Part shown: piece by piece, positions 27,095 through 36,017 of the stretch
How positions within the stretch are numbered: position 1 is the first letter of the stretch
Layout of the letters: every line of letters begins with the position of its first letter
Assembly: GCA_964504335.1 (NCBI GenBank)
Contig: CAZDET010000023.1
Location: forward strand, 4,267 to 68,266
Direction: 5' to 3'
Length of the DNA: 64,000 nucleotides
Source: CAZDET01 sp964504335
GTDB lineage: Bacteria > Bacteroidota > Bacteroidia > Chitinophagales > Saprospiraceae
Position numbers and translations under genes: made by a program
Notes under the pieces: model-generated
What the model was told of the DNA's origin: nothing
The model's input: only the letters and a program-made list of their open reading frames with translations
The model's database searches: none

Positions 27095-28273
27095 TTATTT
27101 AATCAGGAAGTTTTCCATGTATTTGTACATCCCGCCTGTATTGAGAAGCACTACCGTTTCTGCCGGATCGATCCAACCCCGATGCAATAGTTGCTGGGTC
27201 GCTACATAGACGGCTGCGCCCTCCGGACTCAGTAAGATGCCTTCTCGTCGGGCAAACTCGCCGATGGCTGCATTCATCTCCGCTTCGGCTATGGCGACGG
27301 CTGTGCCCCGGCTGGCCCGGAGGATTTGGAGAATCAGCTCATCGGCGAAAGCCGTGGGTACCCGCAGCCCATTGGCGGTTGTTGGTGCCGGATGCTCCCA
27401 TTCTGCGGCGGTCGGTTGTCCTGATTCAAAGGCGCGGACAATCGGGGCACACCCATCCGTTTGCACGGCAACCATGCGGGGCATCCGGCCGTTGGTCCAG
27501 CCGAGCTGAGCCATTTCCGTGAAGGCCTTCCAAATGCCGATCAATCCGGTGCCGCCGCCGGTTGGGTAAACGACTACATCGGGCACTTCCCAGCCCATTT
27601 GCTCGGCAATTTCGTATCCCATCGTTTTCTTGCCTTCCAACCGGTAGGGCTCCTTAAGAGTAGACACGTCAAACCAATCCGTCCGGCCGGTAGCACGGAT
27701 AGCCGCGGCGCAGTCTTTGATCGTTCCGTCGACCAAGGTTACTTCTGCTCCAAAAAACCGGCATTCCTGTACGAAAGCACCGGGTGTTTGTCGGGGCATG
27801 TACACGTGCGCCTGCATACCTGCTTTTGCACAGTAAGCACTCAGAGCCCCGCCGGCATTCCCGGCGGTAGGGATAACGCAGGTTTTCACTCCGAGCTCCT
27901 TTGCCTTCGATATGGCCATTGACAAACCCCGGGCCTTAAAAGAGCCCGTCGGGTTGAAGGCCTCGTCTTTGAGGTAGACCGATTCAATGGCCGGCAGCAC
28001 TTTGCGGAGCCGTACCAGTGGCGACCATCCTTCTCCGAGCGACACGATATGCTGCTGATCGAATACCGGTAAGAGCTCGCGATAGCGCCACATCGAATGC
28101 ACCCGCCCCTTGAGTACGGTGGGGTCGAGCGGCGTGTCCAGATCGTACATAGCAACTAACGGCTTACTGGACTCTGAGTAGGTCTGAAGGCGGTGCGGAT
28201 CGTATCGATCCCCTTTTTTAGAACAGCGAAGGTGCGAATAGCGTGTCTCAGTCGTTGTTAATACAGATGGCAT
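27095..28273 (-). CDS. thrC: Threonine synthase
   Basis: A 392-residue PLP enzyme (fold type II) that makes threonine from O-phosphohomoserine. The PLP lysine lies in AFNPTGSFKARGLSMAISKA. The phosphate-binding loop is PTAGNAGGALSAYCAKAG, and VVYPTGGGTGLIGIWKAF binds the cofactor phosphate. The N-terminal segment corresponds to the small zinc ribbon that precedes the core in many threonine synthases, but its CxxC and CxC pairs have become CSKK and SES. Metal binding there is therefore probably lost. It overlaps no neighbour and ends three bases from pyrB. No hom or thrB gene lies adjacent. Confidence 0.9.
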   Translation of the reverse strand: MPSVLTTTETRYSHLRCSKKGDRYDPHRLQTYSESSKPLVAMYDLDTPLDPTVLKGRVHSMWRYRELLPVFDQQHIVSLGEGWSPLVRLRKVLPAIESVYLKDEAFNPTGSFKARGLSMAISKAKELGVKTCVIPTAGNAGGALSAYCAKAGMQAHVYMPRQTPGAFVQECRFFGAEVTLVDGTIKDCAAAIRATGRTDWFDVSTLKEPYRLEGKKTMGYEIAEQMGWEVPDVVVYPTGGGTGLIGIWKAFTEMAQLGWTNGRMPRMVAVQTDGCAPIVRAFESGQPTAAEWEHPAPTTANGLRVPTAFADELILQILRASRGTAVAIAEAEMNAAIGEFARREGILLSPEGAAVYVATQQLLHRGWIDPAETVVLLNTGGMYKYMENFLIK

Positions 28274-28378
28274 GGTGTGGAGTTATTTTTGTCTACCCTG
28301 CCAAAGTTCCGAACTCCACCGGCCCATTTTCCGTGAATTATTGCCTCATTTCCGTAGTATATTGCAAGATCTTGTTCG

Positions 28379-29260
28379 ATGCAGCCGATTCTGTTCAATG
28401 TTCAAACGACAACCAAATCGACCTTTCACCTGGAGGAACAGGCAGCACCGCATGCTTACCACGCCTTCCACTACCATCCAGAAGTGCAGCTCACCTTAGT
28501 TCGGCAGGGGTGTGGAACCGTGCGCGTCGGGGATATTTACTCGAGGTTTGAGACTGGCAATCTGTATTTGATAGGATCAAACACGCCGCACGCATTTATC
28601 GACCCCGCAGTCGAAAACCAACCGCAATCGGAGGAAGGGGGATACCAGCTATTATCCCTTTTTTTCAAAGAATCCACTTTTAGTAGTACCTTTTTCCAGA
28701 TGCCGGAGTTGGCGGCTGTTAGTCGATTATTCGTAGAGGCATCGCAGGGTATCAAGTATCCTCTTAGCATCGGAAGGTCTGTAGAATCCTTATTGCTCCA
28801 GCTTCGCGATGCCGTCGGGATTGACCGCATTGTTCAATTGCTGAATATCTTCCATGTGCTGACGGCCTGCTCGAACCGGGTCTTACTGGCGAACCCTCCG
28901 GGCGCAGCCCCGCTCCCCATATCATCCAGCAGTCGGATGCACCGTGTTTTTGATTACATCGCCCGCAATTTCCACCAGCCCATTACCCTGGAAGAAATTG
29001 CGGATTACGCCAATCTGAGCAAGTATGCTTTTTGCCGCTATTTTAAACGTATCACCAATAAGTCGTTCGTCGCTTATCTCAACGAATTTCGCACCGGACG
29101 CGCCTGCAAGCTACTGGCTAAAGAGCACTACAGCGTCTCGCAAATCGGAGCCCTCGTCGGCTTCAACAACTTGTCGAATTTTAACCGGCAGTTCAAAAAG
29201 TTCATGCACTGCACCCCCTCCACCTATCGAAAGTGGCTCCTCTCCGGCAAGATCAGTTAG
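28379..29260 (+). CDS. AraC family transcriptional regulator
   Basis: A 293-residue regulator. The N-terminal cupin sensor (about 1-170) has HAFHYHPEVQLTLVRQGCGTVRVGD. The C-terminal AraC/XylS DNA-binding domain (about 190-290) has two helix-turn-helix units: ITLEEIADYANLSKYAFCRYFKR and YSVSQIGALVGFNNLSNFNRQFKKFMHCTPSTYRK. The cupin suggests a small carbohydrate or similar ligand. It is divergent from thrC across about 105 bases. No obvious target operon is adjacent. Confidence 0.93.
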   Translation: MQPILFNVQTTTKSTFHLEEQAAPHAYHAFHYHPEVQLTLVRQGCGTVRVGDIYSRFETGNLYLIGSNTPHAFIDPAVENQPQSEEGGYQLLSLFFKESTFSSTFFQMPELAAVSRLFVEASQGIKYPLSIGRSVESLLLQLRDAVGIDRIVQLLNIFHVLTACSNRVLLANPPGAAPLPISSSSRMHRVFDYIARNFHQPITLEEIADYANLSKYAFCRYFKRITNKSFVAYLNEFRTGRACKLLAKEHYSVSQIGALVGFNNLSNFNRQFKKFMHCTPSTYRKWLLSGKIS

Positions 29261-29284
29261 ACTCACACTCACACTCACACCAGT

Positions 29285-29815
29285 TCATTCATCGGTGATC
29301 GAGAAGTTTTTTTTAAAAGTGGACCAAGGGGTGGTTTTGTAGTGGTCATCGCCGAAGTAGATAGCGATCTGGCGCAGGTGCAGGGTAGATTTGAGGCCAT
29401 TGATCGACTGCAAGTGCTCGCGCTGCTCATCGAGAAATACCAGGCTGGGAAAGCTCATTCGGCCCTTGAGGAGTTCAGCGGCCAGCTCGTGGTATCCTTT
29501 AGTGCCATTCTGGACGAAGCGAAAGGAGCGATCGCGAAATTCGAGGACTTCCTGATGCAGGGCATTTAGCTTGATGGGGGTGAAGTGCTCATTGATGTAG
29601 GCTGCAAAGAGCGAATCTTGGAACGCCGTCTCCTCCAGTTGCTTGCACAAGGCGCAATTTTCGGTGTATATCGCCACCATCACTTTCCGCGCCTCGGAGG
29701 GTGGTTGATTAAGCGCTTCTTGGATATCTAACCAATTGATCATGGAATCGTCCTGGGCAAACAAATTTGAAAGGCCTACGAACATTATCAGACCAATTAG
29801 CAGATGGTATTTCAT
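29285..29815 (-). CDS. Secreted thioredoxin-fold protein
   Basis: A 176-residue protein with a signal peptide (MKYHLLIGLIMFVGLSNLFAQ) and a thioredoxin-like fold. VMVAIYTENCALCKQLEETAF carries the CxxC pair. SFPSLVFLDEQREH holds the conserved cis-Pro. The C-terminal strand and helix follow. This group resembles DUF255/thioredoxin_7 proteins and should act in the periplasm as a thiol reductase or chaperone-like factor. It is flanked by an AraC gene (convergent) and ribD (same strand, 85 bases upstream). Confidence 0.85.
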   Translation of the reverse strand: MKYHLLIGLIMFVGLSNLFAQDDSMINWLDIQEALNQPPSEARKVMVAIYTENCALCKQLEETAFQDSLFAAYINEHFTPIKLNALHQEVLEFRDRSFRFVQNGTKGYHELAAELLKGRMSFPSLVFLDEQREHLQSINGLKSTLHLRQIAIYFGDDHYKTTPWSTFKKNFSITDE

Positions 29816-29899
29816 GGCAATACGTTGTTTTCTCGATGTCTCTAAAGCTACTGACTATAAACAGCTTTACCCGACAAAATATGTGAATATCGCTACGCT

Positions 29900-30970
29900 T
29901 TAATTCTCTGTTAACGACTGTGAAAAAGGCCCGATAGTTGCTGGATTGTGGTAAACGAGGAGTCGATCGCTTAATAATTTCTCGGTGGTGGTCGGTGAAG
30001 CAGGGAGTGGGGGAGCGGGTAAACCACCTCTAAAATAGTTGTTTGTACCGACAAACACCACTGCTTCGTCCCACAGATTGGCTTCTATGAAGCGCCGAAG
30101 CACTTCTGCCCCACCTTCCACGGTGAGGTGGTTGATGCGGCGTTGGTGCAATTCCGGAAGCACCAGTTCCAGCCAGTCTTGGGCCGGTTGGAGGGGAATG
30201 TGTTCGAGTCCGGGAGCATTGACAGGTGGTTCGGGACTGAATAGTAAGGTGGGCAATCCATCCGTAAATACCTGTTTGGGCTTGCTTGTTTCGAGTGATC
30301 GTGCCACCACTACCCGCAGCGGATGGGGGCCGGGAAAATAGCGGCTGGTTAATTGCGGATTGTCTCTTTTCACGGTGCGGCCGCCCACCAGCAGTGCCCC
30401 GGTTTGGGTACGCCAGCGATGAACCAGCCGTCGACTGATCGAATGGGTGATCCAGTAGGGAGCATCTCCCGCAGGAGCCATAAACCCGTCGGCCGATTGT
30501 GCAAATTTGAGAAAGATATAAGGGCGTTTGTTCGCCACGAAAAATTGCCGCGGAAGGCTGACTGCGAGCCCCGGCTCCGAGGGAATTTCGGTCACGGAAA
30601 CACCGGCGGCCTGTAAAATCGATAAACCCCGGCCGGATACTTCCGGGGTGAGATCGCGTTGAGCGACTACGACCCGCGGAATGCCCTCGGCCAGGATCAG
30701 GTTGGTACAGGGGGGCGTACGGCCAAAGATGCAGCAGGGCTCCAGCGATACGTACAAGGTCGATTCGTTGATGAAAGGGCGATCGGAAGCTGTGACCGAC
30801 CGAACTGCTTCTACCTCCGCGTGTGGACCACCGTAGCGTCGGTGGAAGCCCTCTCCGATGATACGCCCTTGGTGAACTAGGACTGCTCCAACCGTCGGAT
30901 TGGGGCTAACGAACCCACGACCGAGCTTCGCCAAATCGAAGCATCGTTGTAAAAAGGCACTGTCATTCAT
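29900..30970 (-). CDS. ribD: Bifunctional riboflavin biosynthesis deaminase/reductase RibD
   Basis: A 356-residue two-domain enzyme. The N-terminal cytidine-deaminase-type domain (1-145) has the zinc motif GGPHAEVEAV and LEPCCIFGRTPPC. The C-terminal reductase domain (about 150-350) has FLKFAQSADGFMA, the LLVGGRTVKRDNPQLT segment and NHLTVEGGAEVLRRF. It catalyses the second and third steps of riboflavin synthesis. The gene stands alone, without ribB, ribE or ribH nearby. No FMN riboswitch could be recognised in the upstream sequence. Confidence 0.95.
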   Translation of the reverse strand: MNDSAFLQRCFDLAKLGRGFVSPNPTVGAVLVHQGRIIGEGFHRRYGGPHAEVEAVRSVTASDRPFINESTLYVSLEPCCIFGRTPPCTNLILAEGIPRVVVAQRDLTPEVSGRGLSILQAAGVSVTEIPSEPGLAVSLPRQFFVANKRPYIFLKFAQSADGFMAPAGDAPYWITHSISRRLVHRWRTQTGALLVGGRTVKRDNPQLTSRYFPGPHPLRVVVARSLETSKPKQVFTDGLPTLLFSPEPPVNAPGLEHIPLQPAQDWLELVLPELHQRRINHLTVEGGAEVLRRFIEANLWDEAVVFVGTNNYFRGGLPAPPLPASPTTTEKLLSDRLLVYHNPATIGPFSQSLTEN

Positions 30971-31327
30971 CTAATTACAAACATCTAAAAAGGCCGAAAT
31001 ATGGACATACTTAAGGCGAAATTAGGGATTTGCCGCTGGATAAGCAGATAAAAAAGAGTTAGATTGCATTTGTAGGTCAGTACTACCATAACGAATCAAT
31101 AATCAGTCAAGCCAATCGTGTTAGAAACTAGAGAGACGGCTGCCCAGTAAAAACTGTGCATGCCATTGTTTTTTAGTTGTATACACATGTTAGGGTGCAG
31201 TAATCTTAGACCACCAGTTACTAAAATCATACCACAATTCGGAATTTGCTTCCAACCAACTTAACCAAATTGAAATTTAAGCCTACGACCCTGAAACCTT
31301 GATTGTTCTACCACCAATAACGATGCC
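30971..31327. other. Intergenic stretch without recognisable gene
   Basis: About 357 bases, AT-rich, between divergent ribD and the AP2/HNH gene. I see no open frame with coding character, no strong hairpin and no repeat shared with the rest of the window. It presumably holds the two divergent promoters. Confidence 0.5.
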
Positions 31328-31882
31328 GTGTTATACCGAATTCAGCTAAAAAATGCCGATGAGCACGTGCTCATCGATGCCGAGGTTTACGAGTATCTTG
31401 TCAATGATCCGTACTTAAAACGCGTGCGGTTTATCGATAACTTACGGCGCCATTCCAGCGGCTGTGCCGTTTTCCAAAAGACCTGGAAGAAGGCAGATGG
31501 TTCTTACAAAACCGAAACCATTTACCTGCACAAGCTCATTGCAGAGAAGTTCCTTGCCCACAAGCGCAGAAATGGGAAAAACCTAGTTGGTGCCGTTAAT
31601 GGGAACAAGCTGGACTGCCGCCTGGAGAATATTGTTTATCGATCGCGTTCGGTGGCGAGTCGTAAGCGTAAATCGAGTAGCAAGGTGGGGTACACTGGGG
31701 TATACAAGGAAAACAATCGCTACCGAGCGGTCATATCAGTCGATCGTAAATCGGTTCATATCGGCATGTTTACCACGGCCGAAGAAGCGGCGCTTGCCTA
31801 CAATAAAAAGAGCAGGGAGCTCTACGGGGAGAATGGAAAAATAAATGTTATTCGTCCTAAGGGGCAGCGCGTAGCTCAGTAG
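31328..31882 (+). CDS. HNH-like / AP2 domain DNA-binding protein
   Basis: A 184-residue protein. The middle (TIYLHKLIAEKFLA, then GAVNGNKLDCRLENI) is of HNH-homing-endonuclease type, in which the DCRLENI segment is the usual D-x-R-xx-NL motif. The C-terminal about 60 residues (KVGYTGVYKENNRYRAVI, then HIGMFTTAEEAALAYNKKS) form an AP2 DNA-binding domain. Such HNH-AP2 proteins are common in phages and mobile introns, and also appear as solo genes in Bacteroidota. The first metal-binding His pair is not clear, so nuclease activity is uncertain. The start is a GTG, since the ATG five bases upstream is in another frame. Confidence 0.82.
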   Translation: MLYRIQLKNADEHVLIDAEVYEYLVNDPYLKRVRFIDNLRRHSSGCAVFQKTWKKADGSYKTETIYLHKLIAEKFLAHKRRNGKNLVGAVNGNKLDCRLENIVYRSRSVASRKRKSSSKVGYTGVYKENNRYRAVISVDRKSVHIGMFTTAEEAALAYNKKSRELYGENGKINVIRPKGQRVAQ

Positions 31883-31893
31883 TCTAACAATAT

Positions 31894-32574
31894 TTACTCG
31901 CGCCTGGTAGCGCGGGTCATCTCGCGTTTGCCGGGAGGGCCGGGGAGTGCTTCAATGGTACACCCCAAATCCCGCAAGCGACGTTTGACGATCCCCTTTG
32001 CACAGTAAGTAACGAGTACACCGCCCGGCGGCAATACGCCAACGGCTTTCGCCAGGATGTCTTCCTCCCAAAGTTCCGATTGCGCGTTAGGCGCAAACGC
32101 ATCGTAGTACACTAGATCAAAGTGCCCCCCGAGCGCAACCGTTTGAAAGTCTCCTTTGATTTTGTGCAGCTGGAAGCCCGGAACCACCTCCTGAGTAACC
32201 CCCCAGCCGTTGCGGTGCATCCTTAGGAAAAGCTCCTGATCATTCGGAAAGCCACTGCAGGCTGCGTAATTGAGTTGGGCCGCCAACTCCGCAGAAATGG
32301 GCTCCCGTTCAATGGCCTGATAGAAAATGTCGACCGAATGAGTGCGGCCTACCTGCAAACTTAACAGCGCATTCAATCCGGTGCCGAAGCCTACTTCAAG
32401 GATCCGAAGGCCAGCACGCCCTAACAGCATCGTGTGCAAACCCGCCTCGATAAATACGTGGCGGCTTTCCTGCAGCGCACCGTATTTGCTATGATAGGGA
32501 ACCCCGTAGGCCTCACTCAGCAGGGAGTGAGATCCATCCTGCGTTTCGAACAGCGTGACATTCGGGAGGGCCAT
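31894..32574 (-). CDS. mnmD: tRNA (mnm5s2U34) methyltransferase MnmD
   Basis: A 226-residue stand-alone version of the methyltransferase half of MnmC, which completes the mnm5s2U34 wobble base in several tRNAs. The SAM-binding loop is ILEVGFGTGLNALL. The DUF752 catalytic region FDLVYYDAFAPNAQSELWEEDIL and GGVLVTYCAKGIVKRRLRDLG are intact. The oxidase half found in E. coli MnmC is absent, as is usual in Bacteroidota and Firmicutes. It lies 15 bases downstream of ytxJ on the same strand. Confidence 0.93.
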   Translation of the reverse strand: MALPNVTLFETQDGSHSLLSEAYGVPYHSKYGALQESRHVFIEAGLHTMLLGRAGLRILEVGFGTGLNALLSLQVGRTHSVDIFYQAIEREPISAELAAQLNYAACSGFPNDQELFLRMHRNGWGVTQEVVPGFQLHKIKGDFQTVALGGHFDLVYYDAFAPNAQSELWEEDILAKAVGVLPPGGVLVTYCAKGIVKRRLRDLGCTIEALPGPPGKREMTRATRRE

Positions 32575-32589
32575 GGGCTAATTGTATGC

Positions 32590-32946
32590 TTAACTTTCGG
32601 AGGTCGTTACCAACCCACTCTCGTCCAGAATTTCCGGTACAGAGACATCCAGATGTGAGGCATCGAGGATGCATTCTCCCTCGTGGATGAGTAGAATCTG
32701 TGGCGACTCGTGATAGACTCCGAATACGCTGGCCACTGCATCACTGACCGCACGATGGCGGAGCAAATCCAGAAAATATACCTCCAGGTGTTCAGCAGAA
32801 ACCTGTAAGTCGGATTCGAGCCGGCTCTGTACGATAGAGCTAACAGGACAGCGCGTACTATGCTTGAAGATAAGGCAATGGCGTTCCAAGCTCCGTTCCT
32901 GGAGCGCTTTGACGTCTTCTGTGGACGTCAGAAATTTCCACTGCAT
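32590..32946 (-). CDS. ytxJ: YtxJ-like bacillithiol-system redox protein
   Basis: A 118-residue monothiol glutaredoxin-like protein. FKHSTRCPVSS contains the active-site Cys in the sequence typical of YtxJ, and SPQILLIHEGECI supplies the cis-Pro strand. The family is thought to work with bacillithiol, which many Bacteroidota make. It is followed after 15 bases by mnmD, with which it is probably co-transcribed. Confidence 0.9.
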   Translation of the reverse strand: MQWKFLTSTEDVKALQERSLERHCLIFKHSTRCPVSSIVQSRLESDLQVSAEHLEVYFLDLLRHRAVSDAVASVFGVYHESPQILLIHEGECILDASHLDVSVPEILDESGLVTTSES

Positions 32947-32964
32947 ATGGTCGTTGACGATTTG

Positions 32965-33120
32965 TTAAAAAAGCAAATTGATAGCTAGATTAACAACGTC
33001 GGAGAGGATTTCGTTGAAGCTGAAGTTGGTGGGGCAGCCATACCCGCGGTTGCATGAAGAAGCTCCGAAGAGTACCAAAATGGAAGCAACAGTAAGCAGC
33101 GACTGAGAGAACCTTTTCAT
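32965..33120 (-). CDS. Small lipoprotein of 51 residues
   Basis: The minus strand from ATG 33120 to TAA 32965 encodes a complete small protein. It has Met-Lys-Arg, a hydrophobic stretch and a lipobox (VLFGASSC, Cys at residue 23), then NRGYGCPTNFSFNEILSDVV and a short hydrophobic tail. It is too short for common ORF cut-offs, but the signal and lipobox layout is convincing. It would be an acylated lipoprotein on the periplasmic side of the inner or outer membrane. It lies 18 bases upstream of ytxJ on the same strand. Function unknown. Confidence 0.78.
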   Translation of the reverse strand: MKRFSQSLLTVASILVLFGASSCNRGYGCPTNFSFNEILSDVVNLAINLLF

Positions 33121-33286
33121 TAAAGTAAGTTTTTGGATATATTACGCGGAATTGTATACCGACACTCGAACGGGGGGTACTTTCCATTTATTACCCCCTG
33201 ATCGTTACAAAAATAGGAAAATAAGCGTCTGAGAACCTATTTTTACGGTAGTGAATCAATAATTGTTCCAACTCTAAACAAGGATT

Positions 33287-34273
33287 ATGGCTCGGAAGAT
33301 TGCCCTGCGAGATGCATTACGCGAAGCGATGAGTGAAGAAATGCGACGGGATGAAACCGTCTTTTTGATGGGCGAGGAAGTAGCAGAATACAATGGAGCC
33401 TACAAGGTGAGTAAAGGAATGCTCGACGAATTTGGCCCCAAGCGAGTCATCGACACCCCCATTGCCGAATTGGGATTTGCCGGTATTGGCGTCGGGGCCG
33501 CTATGAACGGTTTACGGCCGATCATCGAGTTCATGACCTGGAATTTCGCCGTGCTGGCATTCGATCAGATAGTCAACAATGCGGCAAAGACCCTGTCTCA
33601 ATCCGCCGGTCAGTTTAAATGCCCCATCGTGTTTCGGGGGCCGTCCGGCTCCGCAGGGCAGCTGGCGCAGCAGCACTCTCAGACTTTTGAAAGCTGGATG
33701 GCCAATACACCAGGCCTGAAGGTCATTTCCTGCACGGACCCTGCCGATGCAAAAGGCCTGCTGAAAAGTGCCATCCGCGACGAGGACCCGGTTTGTGTAA
33801 TGGAATCGGAATTACTCTACGGAATGGAAGGAGAGGTCCCGGAAGGGGAATACCTGGTACCGATTGGGGTGGCCAAAGTTCGCCGGGAAGGCACGGATAT
33901 CACACTGGTGTCTTTCAATAAGATGATGCTCCCCACAATGGAGGCTGCCGAAGAACTGGCCAAAGAGGGCATTTCTGCGGAGGTGATCGACCTTCGAACG
34001 ATCCGTCCGTTAGATTACCAAACCATTGTCGAATCGGTTAAGAAAACCAATCGATTGGTCGTCGTGGATGAGAGTTGGCCTTTCGGGAGTATTTCTGCGG
34101 AGGTAGCCTACGAAATCCAGAAGTACGCCTTCGATTACCTGGATGCCCCGGTAATCCGCGTCAATTCGGCGGATACCTCGTTGCCGTACGCCCCTACTCT
34201 GGTGGAAGCCTATCTTCCCAACGCTGCCAAAATCGTTCGGGCAGCCAAGGAAGTGCTTTACGTTAATTCGTAA
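33287..34273 (+). CDS. pdhB: Pyruvate dehydrogenase E1 component, beta subunit
   Basis: A 328-residue transketolase-like subunit. It has the ALREAMSEEMRRDETVFLMGEEVAEYNGAYKVSKG start, VIDTPIAELGFAGIGVGAAMNGLRPI, and FRGPSGSAGQLAQQHSQTFESW, all typical of PDH E1-beta rather than of the branched-chain enzyme. With E1-alpha it binds thiamine diphosphate and decarboxylates pyruvate. No E1-alpha or E2 gene is adjacent, as in other Bacteroidota where the PDH genes are split. The 3-prime neighbour is a glycosyltransferase 67 bases downstream. Confidence 0.95.
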   Translation: MARKIALRDALREAMSEEMRRDETVFLMGEEVAEYNGAYKVSKGMLDEFGPKRVIDTPIAELGFAGIGVGAAMNGLRPIIEFMTWNFAVLAFDQIVNNAAKTLSQSAGQFKCPIVFRGPSGSAGQLAQQHSQTFESWMANTPGLKVISCTDPADAKGLLKSAIRDEDPVCVMESELLYGMEGEVPEGEYLVPIGVAKVRREGTDITLVSFNKMMLPTMEAAEELAKEGISAEVIDLRTIRPLDYQTIVESVKKTNRLVVVDESWPFGSISAEVAYEIQKYAFDYLDAPVIRVNSADTSLPYAPTLVEAYLPNAAKIVRAAKEVLYVNS

Positions 34274-34340
34274 TGGAGGTCTCCGGCGGAGTGTAAACGA
34301 CCAAGCCTGAACATGGGGCTAATCCGTTCGTTTAACTGAT

Positions 34341-35429
34341 ATGCTTCGGGGACTTCAGATCGCTATTATCGGATATTCCATTACCTCTCACTGGAATAAC
34401 AAATACGCTACGCTCTTTCGGGGGATGGTTCGCGAGCTTAATTTTTTGGGCAATCGGGTGTTCTTTCTGGAACACAAGGTACCCAGCCATGCTTACCACC
34501 GCGATTTATACCGCAGCCTCTACTGTGATATTGGTCTGTATAAAGATACGGACAAGTTGTTTGAGCAATACGTAGACGCTGTGATCAGTGCGGATATGGT
34601 CATTTTGGGGTCGGGCGTTCAGGAAGGTGATCGCGTAGCGGAATGGTTGTTAGATAAGGCAAAAGGGAAACGCGTCTTCTACGACATCGACGCCCCGGAT
34701 ACCGTTCGCCAACTCCAGCAGGGAGCATGCCGCTATTTGCCCCCGGAGCTCATTCCCGAATTCGACCTCTATCTTTCGGGGGCGGGAGGGCCAATCCTGG
34801 ATTTGCTGGAGCGGCAGTTCGGAGCCCAGCGGGCGGAGGCCTTTTATCCGAGTGTGGACCCGTATCTTTTTTACGAGCAGGAAGTGCAAACCACGCACGA
34901 CCTCGGCTTTGCCGGTTCGTTTGAGGCGGCGCAATTCGAGCAATTGTATCGGTGCCTTATTGTGCCGGCTCAGGCAATGCCCAACGGTAGCTTTCAATTG
35001 GTGGGAGCAGGCTATCCCGAATTCTTTAACTGGCCGGATAATCTTCACCGGCAAGATTACTTACCTCCGGGCGGCTGGTTGGATTTTTACAACCAATTGC
35101 GGTTCTGGCTAGACCTGCCTACTGATTCGGAGAAAGAATTGGGGTACGCGCCTTCCGTGCAACTGCTGGAGGCCATTGCTTGTGGTCGTCCCGTCATTAG
35201 CGCCGGATGGCCCGGGCTTGATCATTTTTTCGAACCTGGAAAAGAAATCTTTCAGGCTCAGACCCCCGAGGAAGTATTGCACATTCTGTACGGTACCAGC
35301 CGGAAATTGCGAACGTCTGTTGCCGATCGCGCCCGCGAGAGGTTATTGGCCAACCATACCACCACCCAACGAGCGCGGGAATTAATAAACCATTTTTACG
35401 ATCGTTCTTCCACGGCGCAAACTGCTTAA
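34341..35429 (+). CDS. Glycosyltransferase (CgeB / DUF3880-like)
   Basis: A 362-residue protein with a Rossmann-like N-terminal domain (LQIAIIGYSITSHWNNKYATLFRGMVREL) and a GT-B type C-terminal half (GYAPSVQLLEAIACGRPVISAGWPGLDHFF, about residues 270-300) carrying the nucleotide-sugar-binding Glu. RVFYDIDAPDTVRQLQQG and FDLYLSGAGGPILDLLER in the middle match CgeB-like glycosyltransferases. The substrate is unknown. It ends exactly where the convergent M23 peptidase stop begins (35429/35430), with no intergenic base. Confidence 0.85.
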   Translation: MLRGLQIAIIGYSITSHWNNKYATLFRGMVRELNFLGNRVFFLEHKVPSHAYHRDLYRSLYCDIGLYKDTDKLFEQYVDAVISADMVILGSGVQEGDRVAEWLLDKAKGKRVFYDIDAPDTVRQLQQGACRYLPPELIPEFDLYLSGAGGPILDLLERQFGAQRAEAFYPSVDPYLFYEQEVQTTHDLGFAGSFEAAQFEQLYRCLIVPAQAMPNGSFQLVGAGYPEFFNWPDNLHRQDYLPPGGWLDFYNQLRFWLDLPTDSEKELGYAPSVQLLEAIACGRPVISAGWPGLDHFFEPGKEIFQAQTPEEVLHILYGTSRKLRTSVADRARERLLANHTTTQRARELINHFYDRSSTAQTA

Positions 35430-36017
35430 TCAGGGAGCCGAAGGAATGCCCTCCGGAAAAAGCAGAGGAAGCGGATCGACGGGATGCCGCTTTGCGGTCC
35501 GGATTTCGAAATGCAAATGTGGCGTACTGGCGTTGCCGGTGGAACCCACGTAGCCAATCGTCGTTCCGGCGAATACCGCATCTGATTCTTCTACGGCCCA
35601 ATCGTCGAGATGCGCGTAGAAAAATATCCGCCCGTCGGCGCTGCGTTGCCAGATTTGCTTCCCGCCTTTACCCCGGTGAGCAATCCGCTCGATGACACCG
35701 TCGGCCACCGCCACTACTGGGGTGCCCTGGGGTGCGGATATATCGATGCCGTCGTGGCGGCGATCGGTACCACGTTTATCACCGAAGTAACCGATAAGGT
35801 CGGTCGCGTTCTTCCCCTTTACCGGAAATACATAGGCCGTTGTGCTTTTCGACAAAGGAACTACGGCAACCTGGGTGTCTTTTTCCTGGTCCGCGTTGGT
35901 TTGTGTCGCCAGTCGCATAGCACGCCTTTCCGCCGCTTTTTTAACGATCGGATACAAAACCCCCATCAGGAAGATGAAAATGGCAAGTGCTTTCAAGTCT
36001 CGAAAAAAAGATTGCAT
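35430..36017 (-). CDS. M23 family metallopeptidase (LytM domain)
   Basis: A protein of about 195 residues with one N-terminal membrane anchor (LKALAIFIFLMGVLYPIVKKA) and a LytM/peptidase M23 domain. RRHDGIDISAPQGTPVVAVADG gives the first His and the Asp ligand. IGYVGSTGNASTPHLHFEIRT carries the HxH ligand. It should cleave peptidoglycan cross-links, or act as an inactive septal activator if the zinc site fails. The ATG at 36017 is preferred over the TTG at 36023. It is fully convergent with the glycosyltransferase gene. Confidence 0.93.
   Translation of the reverse strand: MQSFFRDLKALAIFIFLMGVLYPIVKKAAERRAMRLATQTNADQEKDTQVAVVPLSKSTTAYVFPVKGKNATDLIGYFGDKRGTDRRHDGIDISAPQGTPVVAVADGVIERIAHRGKGGKQIWQRSADGRIFFYAHLDDWAVEESDAVFAGTTIGYVGSTGNASTPHLHFEIRTAKRHPVDPLPLLFPEGIPSAP

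Noticed and set aside
32990..33187. 65-codon minus-strand frame upstream of ytxJ
   Set aside because: The same stretch encodes, in another frame, a lipoprotein with a proper signal sequence and lipobox at 32965-33120, which is the better call.
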